The notes beneath the pieces were generated by a model that saw only the letters and a list, made by a program, of their open reading frames with translations, was not told where the DNA came from and searched no databases. A DNA stretch of 64,000 bases, taken from NCBI GenBank assembly GCA_030586155.1, contig CP130741.1, positions 2,288,680 through 2,352,679 of the forward strand. The letters are read 5' to 3'. This stretch comes from Eubacteriaceae bacterium ES3 (GTDB lineage: Bacteria; Bacillota; Clostridia; Eubacteriales; Eubacteriaceae). The position numbers and the translations under genes are program-made. This document shows, one piece after another, positions 50,397-59,413 of this stretch (positions are counted from its first letter, which is position 1; every line of letters starts with the position of its first letter).

Positions 50397-51446
50397 TTAT
50401 AAGTCCAGTTTCATATCCCCATCTTTTATCCATTTTTTAGCATATAGAAGGCGATAAAACAGATATGTCAGCAGTGCCGGAAAAATGAATTGTAACAAAG
50501 CGATGCCCATAACAATATTGGTCATCGAATCTCCGGCTTCTGTCATGGCCATTACCGTTCCGATCTGGCCAACAAATCCGCAAGTCCCCATTCCTGCCGC
50601 TACGGAAGTATTCTTCATCTGAAAAACAGTGGTTGCCAGGGGGCCTAAAATCAGTGATGCCAAGGTTGGGGGAATCCAGATTCTATAATTTTTAATAATA
50701 TTAGGCATCTGAATCATGGATGTTCCAATTCCCTGTGCAGCCAGTCCACCGACACCATTATCTTTAAAACTTTGGACGGCAAAACCGACCATTTGACAAC
50801 AACACCCCACAGTAGCTGCTCCAGCAGCTAAACCTGAAAGACCAAGCATAATACAAAGCGCCGCACTGGAAATGGGTAGGGTTAAAACAATCCCGACCAC
50901 AACAGCAATAACCGCTCCCATAATTATCGGCTGCTGAATAGTCGCCCACATTATGACATCCCCTAACCATGTCATTAATGATCCGATCGGCGGGCCAACA
51001 ACTGATGCCGTTAAAGCACCTATTATCATTGTAACAAAAGGCGTGACCAAAATATCCACCTTTGTTTCTCCAGCAACAGCCTTACCAAACTCGGTTCCCA
51101 CTACTGCAGCGATAAAAGCACCGGCAGGACCACCAAGGCTATTTCCCAAGGCTCCACCAATCGTGATTGAAAACATCACCAGGGGCGGGGCCTTTAAACT
51201 GTAAGCTACGGCCACGGCTATGGCTGGACCGGTCATCGACTGAGCTACCGGCCAAACTGTTTCTGATAAAAAGGGGATATTAAAAAGGATCCCGACCTGG
51301 TTCAGAATAGACCCCATTAAAAGGGTTCCAAATAAGCCAAAAGCCATAAATTTCAGGGCATCCAGAAGATAGCGTTCCACTGTGAATTCGATATTCTTTT
51401 TGGCAAGAAAATCTTTAAAACCGGAATATTTCTTTTCTTTTTCCAT
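50397..51446 (-). CDS. PTS_EIIC_2-family membrane protein (putative PTS IIC-like transporter)
   Basis: A 349-residue, Gly/Ala-rich polytopic membrane protein (about 9-10 TM) matching the PTS_EIIC_2 type: LMGSILNQVGILFNIPFL, GGALGNSLGGPAGAFIAAVV, GPPIGSLMTWLGDVI and GVGGLAAQGIGTSMIQMPNI. No IIA or IIB domains or genes are nearby, so the classical PTS role is unproven; these proteins may be stand-alone transporters. ATG 51446 with GGGAGAG upstream. The gene is monocistronic and preceded by a structured leader with its own promoter at 51617-51645. Confidence 0.85.
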   Translation of the reverse strand: MEKEKKYSGFKDFLAKKNIEFTVERYLLDALKFMAFGLFGTLLMGSILNQVGILFNIPFLSETVWPVAQSMTGPAIAVAVAYSLKAPPLVMFSITIGGALGNSLGGPAGAFIAAVVGTEFGKAVAGETKVDILVTPFVTMIIGALTASVVGPPIGSLMTWLGDVIMWATIQQPIIMGAVIAVVVGIVLTLPISSAALCIMLGLSGLAAGAATVGCCCQMVGFAVQSFKDNGVGGLAAQGIGTSMIQMPNIIKNYRIWIPPTLASLILGPLATTVFQMKNTSVAAGMGTCGFVGQIGTVMAMTEAGDSMTNIVMGIALLQFIFPALLTYLFYRLLYAKKWIKDGDMKLDL

Positions 51447-51477
51447 TAATGCTCTCCCATCATTTTAGTTATGTAAA

Positions 51478-51599
51478 AGTAAAACGGAACGCACCCGTTT
51501 TACTGTAGCAAAAGAAAAAATACCGAAAGATCTCCTCCGATATTTTTATTCTTCTGTTTTAAACTAAAATACATTATTGTATCCACACTAATTTAAAAC
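51478..51599 (-). promoter_or_regulatory. Structured leader with terminator upstream of the PTS_EIIC_2 gene
   Basis: After the promoter, minus-strand RNA can form three hairpins. The first is GTTTTAAA/TTTAAAAC with an inner ATAC/GTAT (51599-51556). The second is a 12-bp stem (51547-51516) followed by a six-T run, a regular intrinsic terminator. The third is AGTAAAACGG/CCGTTTTACT (51504-51478), 32 bases before the start codon. A terminator inside the leader implies conditional readthrough. No known riboswitch class was recognised. Confidence 0.55.
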
Positions 51600-51616
51600 G
51601 CTTATTATTTCCTATG

Positions 51617-51645
51617 ATTATACAGGAAGTTGCATTGTTTGTAAA
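51617..51645 (-). promoter_or_regulatory. Promoter of the PTS_EIIC_2 gene
   Basis: Minus-strand -35 TTTACA (51645-51640), 17 bases and -10 TATAAT (51622-51617). The expected transcript has a leader of about 165 bases. Confidence 0.65.
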
Positions 51646-51668
51646 GTAAATTGCACTAAGTTAATTAT

Positions 51669-52307
51669 CTAACAATCTTTTAACCTGACATTAACATACT
51701 CCGGCTCATCTTCAGTATGTTCAAACTGACCATTTGTTTCTTCCGTTATCCAGGCCAGAAATTCTTTCGCTTCTGCCGCTGGAATCTGGAAAAACAAGGT
51801 GACCTTATCGGCAAAATCTTCCTCGACCGGCAACCATTTCTTTTCAGTCAACTGATTAATCAACCCTCCATATAAAGGATAAGCAATTTCTATATAGATT
51901 TGGCTGGAAAATTGTTTCTTAATCACCTGAGCGGCCTTAATCACATCACTGGCTCCGCCGCCATAAGCTCTGACCAGACCGCCAGTACCCAGCTTAATTC
52001 CTCCAAAATATCGAATCACAACAACTAAAACATCTTTCAGTTCTTTATGATTGATCACTTCCAGAATCGGTTTACCGGCGGTTCCAGCCGGTTCACCATC
52101 ATCAGTCGCCTTCTGCCTTAAGGGTATCGTGTTTAATACATATGCCCAGCAGATATGGGTGGCCTTATAATGCTTTTTACGAAGTTCTGATAAGACCGCT
52201 TCTACCTCTGCTTCATTTTCTACATGAAAGACAAAGTTTAGAAAACGCGATTTTTTTATCTCTATTTCTGTTTCAGTCGATTCAAGAATGGTTGTATAAT
52301 CTTCCAC
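51669..52307 (-). CDS. YigZ/IMPACT-family protein
   Basis: A 212-residue UPF0029 (IMPACT N-terminal) protein with KKSRFLNFVFHVENEAEVEA, the signature DDGEPAGTAGKPILEVI and VRYFGGIKLGTGGLVRAYGG, then a C-terminal DUF1949 domain. GTG start 52307, 3 bases after the hflX stop. Family members are proposed to bind nucleic acids or ribosomes; the role is not established. Cotranscribed with hflX. Confidence 0.92.
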   Translation of the reverse strand: MEDYTTILESTETEIEIKKSRFLNFVFHVENEAEVEAVLSELRKKHYKATHICWAYVLNTIPLRQKATDDGEPAGTAGKPILEVINHKELKDVLVVVIRYFGGIKLGTGGLVRAYGGGASDVIKAAQVIKKQFSSQIYIEIAYPLYGGLINQLTEKKWLPVEEDFADKVTLFFQIPAAEAKEFLAWITEETNGQFEHTEDEPEYVNVRLKDC

Positions 52308-52310
52308 CGC

Positions 52311-54101
52311 TTAGCTCTCTTTCACAATTAAATACTTTTCCACACGGTGAAGAGGAAAATCATCTGTCACTTCAATCTGTACCAAACTTCCAGCCTCTTC
52401 ATAACTAAGCTCCAGGACCACCTTTTTCTCATGCAGAAAAGCCATGGTTTTTGTATCCTCGTAAGGAATCAAGAGGGTCTCTTCCCTGCGCATTCCTAAA
52501 AGCTGATCATCAACTTTTTCAAAAAGAACATCGATACCAATTCCTTCCTTAGCAGAAATAAATACTTCTTCTTCCTCCGGGGCCAGAGTTTGACGCATTT
52601 CAACGGTCAGCTGATCAATTTTATTATAGACCAGCAGAATCGGGCGGTCTACCACATTTAACTCTTTCAAGACACCATTAACAACCTCAATTTGCTCCTT
52701 AAAATGCGGGTTGGAAACATCCACCACGTGTAATAAAAGATCTGCCATCTCCACTTCTTTTAGTGTCGTTTTAAAAGCATTGACCAGATCATGGGGGAGC
52801 TTGTCAATAAAACCAACCGTATCGGAGATTAAATACTCGTGCTTGTCATGGCTGACTTTCCTCATGGTTGAATCCAGGGTAATAAAAAGACCATCCTGCA
52901 TGACTGCCTGACTGGCAGTTAATCTGTTAAAAAGAGTACTTTTTCCAGAGTTGGTATAACCGATCAGACTCACCGTCTTGACGAGGTTTTTCTGCCGCTG
53001 AACAGCATTGAGTTCATTGCTTTTTTCAATTTTTTTTTTTTTTGCTTCCAGCTCTTCAATTTGCTTTCTAATATGACGGCGATCGGTTTCCAGTTTCTTT
53101 TCACCCGGACCTCGGGTTCCAATCCCGCCACCGGTTCTTGACATCACTATTCCCAGCCCTTTTAAATGACTCATTCGATATTTCTGCTGGGCCAGTTCAA
53201 CCTGAAGCTTTCCTTCTCTGGTACTGGCATGTTTGGCAAAGATATCCAGAATAACGGTTGTCCGATCGATAGTTTTTGTAGATGTTAAAGCTTCAATATT
53301 GTGGATTTGCCGGGCATTAAGTTCATCATTAGTGACAATCATATTAATATCATTGTTCTGAATGATTTTAGTAATTTCCTGAATCTTTCCCCGTCCTAAA
53401 TAAAAGGTAGGATCAATCTGGCTGCGGTTTTGAGTCACCGTTTCTAAAACCGTTCCCCCTGCTGTTAAAACCAATTGAGCCAACTCTGACATGGATTCAT
53501 CAATATCCATCCCTTTTTGAGACGCAGTTGACAGACCTAAAAGAAGTACCCGCTCCTCCTCATTTTCCGACTCATAAATCCGGTTGGGATCATTTTTTAT
53601 AAAACGATTGGCTTTTAAAATAAACTGTTCCAGGGGAAAAGCATTGAGTTTTTTTAAAGAATTGAAATAACCCTGGCGGTAAATAATTTTATCTTCTGCC
53701 ACCATCGGTATTCCCATTCCAAATAGAGAAGGTGTTTTTTCATCTACCCCAACTGCTACAATACACTGCAGCCACTGGGCTTTTGCAGCTGAAAAATCCT
53801 CTGCTGAAAGCCGGGGATTTCCGCCGGGATGAGTATGTATCACCCGATAACGATTAAGCGATTTAACGTAGGATTCCATCTGAGAATCACCCACCGAGAC
53901 ATTAGCAGCGTCTCCAATATTAACCCAGAGAATCCGGTTTTTATCACTGGTACCGATAAGAATTTCCCGTCCTGTCTCCAAAGTTAAGTCGCGAAGCTCA
54001 TTGAGAACCGCTTCATCAAGTAGGTTCTCCATCTCAATCCCGACCAGATCATCCAAACGCATTTTGACCGATTTTTTCAGGTCACTTTTGATTTTACTCA
54101 T
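52311..54101 (-). CDS. hflX: GTPase HflX with N-terminal JAMM-like extension
   Basis: A 596-residue HflX, longer than the about 420 of the minimal family. The HflX N-domain (FYLGRGKIQEITKIIQ, about 235-250) and GTPase are complete: G1 GYTNSGKSTLF, G3 DTVGFIDKLPHDLV, G4 NKID. It acts on stalled or split 70S ribosomes. The first about 180 residues carry HTHPGGNPRLSAED (89-102), matching the JAMM/MPN+ pattern HxH-x7-S-x2-D, with a candidate Glu at 46. ATG 54101 overlaps thiI by 4 bases; yigZ follows. Confidence 0.93.
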   Translation of the reverse strand: MSKIKSDLKKSVKMRLDDLVGIEMENLLDEAVLNELRDLTLETGREILIGTSDKNRILWVNIGDAANVSVGDSQMESYVKSLNRYRVIHTHPGGNPRLSAEDFSAAKAQWLQCIVAVGVDEKTPSLFGMGIPMVAEDKIIYRQGYFNSLKKLNAFPLEQFILKANRFIKNDPNRIYESENEEERVLLLGLSTASQKGMDIDESMSELAQLVLTAGGTVLETVTQNRSQIDPTFYLGRGKIQEITKIIQNNDINMIVTNDELNARQIHNIEALTSTKTIDRTTVILDIFAKHASTREGKLQVELAQQKYRMSHLKGLGIVMSRTGGGIGTRGPGEKKLETDRRHIRKQIEELEAKKKKIEKSNELNAVQRQKNLVKTVSLIGYTNSGKSTLFNRLTASQAVMQDGLFITLDSTMRKVSHDKHEYLISDTVGFIDKLPHDLVNAFKTTLKEVEMADLLLHVVDVSNPHFKEQIEVVNGVLKELNVVDRPILLVYNKIDQLTVEMRQTLAPEEEEVFISAKEGIGIDVLFEKVDDQLLGMRREETLLIPYEDTKTMAFLHEKKVVLELSYEEAGSLVQIEVTDDFPLHRVEKYLIVKES

Positions 54102-55258
54102 AACTGAATTATTTCTGACTCCGAAACAGCTGTTTCCATCATTTCGATCATCATCTCTTTGATATTTTCTTCCGAGTTTTCAATTGCCGAAACCTTTGGT
54201 CTGGTTTCCGGATGTTTAGGTACAAAAATTGTACAACAGTCCTCATACGGTAAAATTGATGTTTCGAAAGTTCCAATCCGTTGGGCAATCTCGACAATTT
54301 CAGTTTTATCAAAACCAATCAGCGGTCTGAAAACCGGAATTTCAGCAACCGCATTAGTGGCCCCCAAGCCCTCCATCGTCTGACTGGCCACCTGACCAAG
54401 GCTCTCACCGGTGATCAATGATTTTGCTCCTTCATTTTCTGCAATCATCTGAGCGATCCGCATCATATACCGGCGCATAATGATCGTGGTCTGTCGAGGT
54501 GGACACATCTCAACAATTTTTGTTTGAATCTCAGTAAAAGGCACCACATAAAGTTTGATCTTACCACAGTACTGACTCATTATTTTGGCCAGATCTACAA
54601 CTTTCTGTTTGGCCCGGTCACTGGTGTAGGGAAAACTGTGAAAATATACGCAGGTCAGATCTACGCCTCTTTTAGCCATCTGATAACCAGCAATCGGCGA
54701 ATCGATTCCGCCGGATAATAAAAGCGCTCCTTTGCCACTGCAGCCAACGGGCAGTCCGCCATTTCCAGGAATAAACTGGTGATACATATAAGTTTGTTCC
54801 CGCACTTCAACCCAAAGATTAAAATCCGGCTCATAAAGGTCCACACTCAAATTTTCATTGGCACTTAGGATTACCCCTCCCAGTCTTGCACCGATTTCCG
54901 GGGACTGAATGGGAAAACGCTTGTCGCCTCGTCTGGCAGTTACTTTAAAACTTTTAACATCACTGACTTCTGCCATCATTACGACAGCCTGGGCCTCAAT
55001 GACCTCCATCTTTGACTCAATTACAACTGCTGGACTGATGGAAACAATGCCAAAAACTTTTTGCACCCGCAAAAGCGCTTCTGACAATTCTTCTTCATTA
55101 ATTGATACAATAATCCGTCCCTGAATTTTTTTGACTTTTGCCGATTCAAATTGTTTTAGGGTATTTTTTATATTTTTAACCAGTAAATCTATAAAATAAC
55201 GCCGATTAAGGCCTTTTAGCGCAATTTCACCATAGCGCACAAGTATTACATGTTCCAT
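54098..55258 (-). CDS. thiI: tRNA 4-thiouridine synthase ThiI
   Basis: A 386-residue protein with ferredoxin-like/THUMP domains (about 1-165) and an adenylating PP-loop domain with LLSGGIDSPIAGYQMAKRG. It lacks the C-terminal rhodanese domain of E. coli ThiI, as usual in Firmicutes; the DCCTIFVPKHPETRP segment supplies Cys. The start is ATG 55258 with CAGGAG 7 bases upstream; the ATG five codons earlier contains that site. It forms s4U8 in tRNA, with sulfur delivered by the neighbouring cysteine desulfurase. Confidence 0.94.
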   Translation of the reverse strand: MEHVILVRYGEIALKGLNRRYFIDLLVKNIKNTLKQFESAKVKKIQGRIIVSINEEELSEALLRVQKVFGIVSISPAVVIESKMEVIEAQAVVMMAEVSDVKSFKVTARRGDKRFPIQSPEIGARLGGVILSANENLSVDLYEPDFNLWVEVREQTYMYHQFIPGNGGLPVGCSGKGALLLSGGIDSPIAGYQMAKRGVDLTCVYFHSFPYTSDRAKQKVVDLAKIMSQYCGKIKLYVVPFTEIQTKIVEMCPPRQTTIIMRRYMMRIAQMIAENEGAKSLITGESLGQVASQTMEGLGATNAVAEIPVFRPLIGFDKTEIVEIAQRIGTFETSILPYEDCCTIFVPKHPETRPKVSAIENSEENIKEMMIEMMETAVSESEIIQL

Positions 55259-55273
55259 ATTTATCTCCTGCAT

Positions 55274-56449
55274 TTATCTTTTTTTCTGCCCCTTGGGTTT
55301 AATCAGCTTTCTTAAACTGTTCACCGCTTTTTCGATCTGTTCTGCCGTATAATCAAGATCTGTTTCTGTTATATCTTTACAAAAACTAATCCTAATCGTT
55401 CCTTCTTTTAAATCTTCTGGCAGACCTATAGCTTTTAAAACATACTGCTTTTCTTTTTTATGGGATGAACAGGCGGATCCGGTTGAGACAAAAATTCCTG
55501 CTGCCTCCAGACTATGCAAAAGAACTTCACCCCGAATATGATTAAAGGATATATTTAAAATGTATGGACTGCCAGTTTCATGCCCATTTATTTTTATCTC
55601 ATCAATCCTATTTTCCAGCTTTTCAATCAGTTTTGTTCTGATTTGCCGCAACTTTTTTAAATCCTCTTGATAAGAATTTTCCCGAATATCGATGGCTTGT
55701 CCAAAACCCAGAATTCCCGGCACATTTTCAGTACCTGATCGAAGCCCCTGCTCCTGGCCGCCGCCTAACAATAAAGGTTTGGGAGATAGGCCTTTTTTTA
55801 GATAAATCGCCCCTACACCTTTGGGCCCAAAAATTTTATGGGCACAGATGGTAGCAGCATCTAACCTTAGAGCTTTTACATCAATTGGAATTTTTAAATA
55901 GCCCTGGACAAAATCACTGTGAAAAACACATCTGGGAAAACGCTCCTTGATCAGCTGACCAGCAGCTTGAAGGTTCTGGATGGTGCCCAGTTCATTATTG
56001 ACACCCATAATGCTGACCAGAACCGTATTCTCGTTTAAAGCTGCCTGCAAATCGTCAAGAGAGATCAACCCCTGTTCATCAACTTCAAGAAAAACTACAT
56101 CAATCCCATGTGACTGATAAAAGGAAAAAACATCCAAAACAGATGGGTGTTCAATAGCTGTAGTGATAATCCGCATATTGTCTCTGCGGCTTTTTTCAAC
56201 GATTCCCCGAATCACCATATTATTGCCTTCGGTTCCGCCAGAAGTAAAAATAACTTCATTTTCCTGACAATTTAAAGTTTTGGCAATTTTCTGTCTAACA
56301 CCTGTTACAGCCTGTTCTGCATCCATTCCCAGCCGATAGAGCGAAGACGGATTCCCATAGTATAATTTTGATGCCTGACTGACCTTTTCGATCACTGATT
56401 CATCCATGGGGGTAGTTGCTGCATAGTCTAAATAGATTTCTTTTCTCAT
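55274..56449 (-). CDS. Cysteine desulfurase (NifS/IscS-like, ThiI partner)
   Basis: A 391-residue PLP enzyme (class V fold): [12 protein letters not shown] at the N-terminus, [15 protein letters not shown] with the PLP Lys (about 203) and the active-site Cys in [13 protein letters not shown]. Its place directly before thiI matches NifZ-type partners dedicated to tRNA thiolation in Firmicutes (inference). It overlaps dcd by 4 bases. Confidence 0.93.
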   Translation of the reverse strand: MRKEIYLDYAATTPMDESVIEKVSQASKLYYGNPSSLYRLGMDAEQAVTGVRQKIAKTLNCQENEVIFTSGGTEGNNMVIRGIVEKSRRDNMRIITTAIEHPSVLDVFSFYQSHGIDVVFLEVDEQGLISLDDLQAALNENTVLVSIMGVNNELGTIQNLQAAGQLIKERFPRCVFHSDFVQGYLKIPIDVKALRLDAATICAHKIFGPKGVGAIYLKKGLSPKPLLLGGGQEQGLRSGTENVPGILGFGQAIDIRENSYQEDLKKLRQIRTKLIEKLENRIDEIKINGHETGSPYILNISFNHIRGEVLLHSLEAAGIFVSTGSACSSHKKEKQYVLKAIGLPEDLKEGTIRISFCKDITETDLDYTAEQIEKAVNSLRKLIKPKGQKKR

Positions 56450-56988
56450 TTATCTTCGCACTCTTCATCCATAAAAATCCGGCTGCCCATGGCTTTTCGC
56501 TGCCCCTGATATTTCCCCTGATAGGGATTTAAGGCTACATCGTCCATTTGGGCAAAAACCAGCTGACAAATCCGTCGACCTTTTTCTAATTTGATTGGCA
56601 GACGATTGGCATTATAAAGCTCAAGCGTGATTTCACCTTCAAAACCCGGATCAACCCAGCCGGCATTTTGAATAAACAGGCCCATTCGTCCGATCGAGCT
56701 GCGGCCCTCTACAAAAGCTGTCAAGTCACAGGGAAGCTTAATATACTCCATGGTCGTAGCCAGCAAAAAGGAGTTAGACGGGATAATAATCTCATCAGCC
56801 TCCAGGGAAATATATTTTATTTCATCTGTTAAGGACATAGCCTCAAAACTGTTTTCATCCAGTTTTAGAAATGATGTTCCTAACCGAATATCTACCGATG
56901 CGGGCTGGACCTGATTTTTTTCCAGCGGGTCAATCACCAGGTCCCCCGATTCAAGATATTTATAGATCGTCTTATCCGATAATATCAT
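56446..56988 (-). CDS. dcd: dCTP deaminase
   Basis: A 180-residue trimeric nucleotide deaminase: [32 protein letters not shown] (catalytic and nucleotide residues), [15 protein letters not shown] and [13 protein letters not shown]. It converts dCTP to dUTP; some Firmicutes enzymes are bifunctional deaminase-dUTPase, which sequence alone does not settle. The gene precedes the cysteine desulfurase with a 4-base overlap. Confidence 0.94.
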   Translation of the reverse strand: MILSDKTIYKYLESGDLVIDPLEKNQVQPASVDIRLGTSFLKLDENSFEAMSLTDEIKYISLEADEIIIPSNSFLLATTMEYIKLPCDLTAFVEGRSSIGRMGLFIQNAGWVDPGFEGEITLELYNANRLPIKLEKGRRICQLVFAQMDDVALNPYQGKYQGQRKAMGSRIFMDEECEDK

Positions 56989-57042
56989 AATTCCTCCAAG
57001 TCTTATAATTCTATCTGCAAGTCAGCAAATATGTTTTGCCTC

Positions 57043-59412
57043 CTACAGGTTAACCACCGTAACACCCGAACCGCCTTCATTCATAGCCCCTAATCTGAAA
57101 TCTTCAATCAGTTTTGATTCCTTCAGATATTCATGAATGATTTGACGCAGCCGTCCGGTTCCTTTGCCGTGAACAATCATCAGCTGTTTACTGCCAGACA
57201 GGACTGCATCATCCAGCATTTTTTCCACCAGCATCAAGGCCTCTTCGCCATTTTTTCCGCGCAAATCAAGTTTTGTTTCCATGGCATGACGGTCAGTTTT
57301 CTTATAGGTTACCTGTTTCTCCTTGGTTTTTCCCACAGCCCTTGATGGTGAAAGATCCGCTATATCAAGTTTCAGTTTCATTACCTCGACCTGAACCATT
57401 ACTTTCTGATCATTGGGCAAAAGCTTTACGATTTCTCCTTCTCGTCTCAGGCTGTTGACATATACCTTCATTCCCACTGATAAATCTTCAAACTCGAAGT
57501 GATCCTGCATCAAGTCACGAGGGTCACCGCCAAATTCATAAATATTTTTTTCCTTTTCTTTAATCCGCTTACGGATCGCTTCCAGCTGCTTATTATCTTT
57601 AACCGAATTGGCAGTAGATTCCTGAATTGACCTGATTTCTCTATAGATATCCTCAGTTTCTTCGCGGGTTTTTTTAACAATCTCCATGGCCTCCAATTGC
57701 GCTTTTTCAATTAGAGCTTTCTGTTCAAGCAATGACTGATTATACTCCTTTGCCATTTTTTCTTTCAGCTCATCCGCTTCCTGTTTCAGGCGAATGACCG
57801 CATCATGTTCAGCCTCAGTTTTTCTTCGCTTTTCATCAATCTTAATCAGGGTTTCTTCAAAGCGAATCGCTTCTGTATTGATCAAGTCTTTGGCATTTTC
57901 GATAATTGCTTCGGCCAGACCCAGTCGAGCTGCGATGGAAAACGCATTGGATTTTCCCGGAACGCCTATCAATAAACGATAAGTCGGTCTTAAGGTTTTA
58001 ACATCAAATTCAACACTGGCATTTACAATGCCCGGTGTGACCAGGGCGTATTCTTTTAGTTCACTATAATGAGTGGTTGAAAGACTGGTGACCCCTCGTT
58101 TATGTAAGCCATCTAGAATCGAAATAGCCAGGGCCGCCCCTTCTGTAGGATCCGTTCCGGCACCCAGTTCATCGAATAAAACCAGAGAGCTTTCATCGGC
58201 TTCATTTAAAATTTTAACGATATTGGTCATATGAGAAGAGAAAGTCGATAGACTTTGCTCAATACTCTGTTCATCACCGATATCGGCAAAAACGTTTTTA
58301 AACAATCGGGTTTCGCTGCCTTCACGCACAGGTACAAACAAACCGGACTGGGTCATCAGGCTCAGTAAACCAACGGTTTTTAAGGTGACCGTTTTTCCAC
58401 CGGTATTGGGACCGGTAATCACCATCGTATCAATTCCCGGCTCAAATATAATGTCGGAAGCAACCACCTGTTCAACAGGAATCAGCGGATGCCTGGCCCG
58501 CAAAAATGAAATGGCTCCAGTCTCTTTAACATTAACTTTTTCACCGCCGGTAGCAAGGGCAAACTTGGCTTTTCCAAAGACAAAGTCCAGATCTACCAGC
58601 AGCTCATAGTCAGGAGCAATCGTCTCCCGGTATTCTGAAACTCTGGCTGTCAGCTCCTTTAAAATCCGGATCATTTCCTGTTCTTCTTCAGCCACCAGAA
58701 TTTTTATATCGTTATTTAACTCAACCACTGCTAAAGGTTCAATAAACAGGGTAGCACCACTAGCTGATTTATCAAGGACGATTCCCGGCACCTGATTTCT
58801 GTATTCCTGTTTAACCGGCACCACATAACGGCTGTTTCTGATTGTTATAATTTTTTCCTGCAGAATTTTATCATATGAAGAAGAATTGACCATGCTGTTA
58901 AGTTTGTCATTAATTCGATTATTTTTAAACTGCATCTCCCGACGAATCCTTGCCAGTTCCCGCGAGGCAGTGTCAGCCATTTCCTCTGGACCGAGAATTT
59001 TTCGGCTGATTTCCTTCTCTAAAACCTGACAGTCATCCATCACTTCAAAACTATCTTTTAAAAGAAGCAGGGTTTCCATTTGAGTATCGGCTTCATAATA
59101 ATTTTTAAGGTCCCTAATAACCCGAAGCAAAGATGCAATTGATAAAAGCTCACCCATCGACAGCATCGATCCGATGGCACTCCGCTTCAAATAGTCTCTG
59201 ACATCCTTAACTGGTGCCAGGGGTGGCCGCCCGTTTCTTAAAATCATTCCCATTGCTTCATGGGTCAGATTGAGGGCATGATTAACAGCCGCTAAGCTGG
59301 TATGCGGCTTAAGGGTTAGGGCTGCTTCTTTCCCTCCCTCGGTCACACAATTTCCGCTGAGCTGGCTGATGATTTTATTAAATTCCAAAACATTAAGACT
59401 TTGTTGATCCAA
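57043..59412 (-). CDS. mutS2: Endonuclease MutS2
   Basis: A 789-residue MutS2: N-terminal core and clamp (VPVKQEYRNQVPGIVLDKSA at about 200), ABC ATPase with Walker A GPNTGGKTVTLKTVG and signature STFSSHMTNIV, a long coiled coil (about 515-640), then KOW-like and C-terminal Smr domains (LDLRGKNGEEAL, VHGKGTGRLR). It lacks the MutS mismatch domain. MutS2 suppresses recombination or rescues collided ribosomes, depending on species. Confidence 0.97.
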   Translation of the reverse strand: MDQQSLNVLEFNKIISQLSGNCVTEGGKEAALTLKPHTSLAAVNHALNLTHEAMGMILRNGRPPLAPVKDVRDYLKRSAIGSMLSMGELLSIASLLRVIRDLKNYYEADTQMETLLLLKDSFEVMDDCQVLEKEISRKILGPEEMADTASRELARIRREMQFKNNRINDKLNSMVNSSSYDKILQEKIITIRNSRYVVPVKQEYRNQVPGIVLDKSASGATLFIEPLAVVELNNDIKILVAEEEQEMIRILKELTARVSEYRETIAPDYELLVDLDFVFGKAKFALATGGEKVNVKETGAISFLRARHPLIPVEQVVASDIIFEPGIDTMVITGPNTGGKTVTLKTVGLLSLMTQSGLFVPVREGSETRLFKNVFADIGDEQSIEQSLSTFSSHMTNIVKILNEADESSLVLFDELGAGTDPTEGAALAISILDGLHKRGVTSLSTTHYSELKEYALVTPGIVNASVEFDVKTLRPTYRLLIGVPGKSNAFSIAARLGLAEAIIENAKDLINTEAIRFEETLIKIDEKRRKTEAEHDAVIRLKQEADELKEKMAKEYNQSLLEQKALIEKAQLEAMEIVKKTREETEDIYREIRSIQESTANSVKDNKQLEAIRKRIKEKEKNIYEFGGDPRDLMQDHFEFEDLSVGMKVYVNSLRREGEIVKLLPNDQKVMVQVEVMKLKLDIADLSPSRAVGKTKEKQVTYKKTDRHAMETKLDLRGKNGEEALMLVEKMLDDAVLSGSKQLMIVHGKGTGRLRQIIHEYLKESKLIEDFRLGAMNEGGSGVTVVNL

Positions 59413-59413
59413 G

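Noticed and set aside
50397-51446. Complete PTS system
   Set aside because: No IIA, IIB or HPr-like gene nearby; only the IIC-like membrane protein is present.
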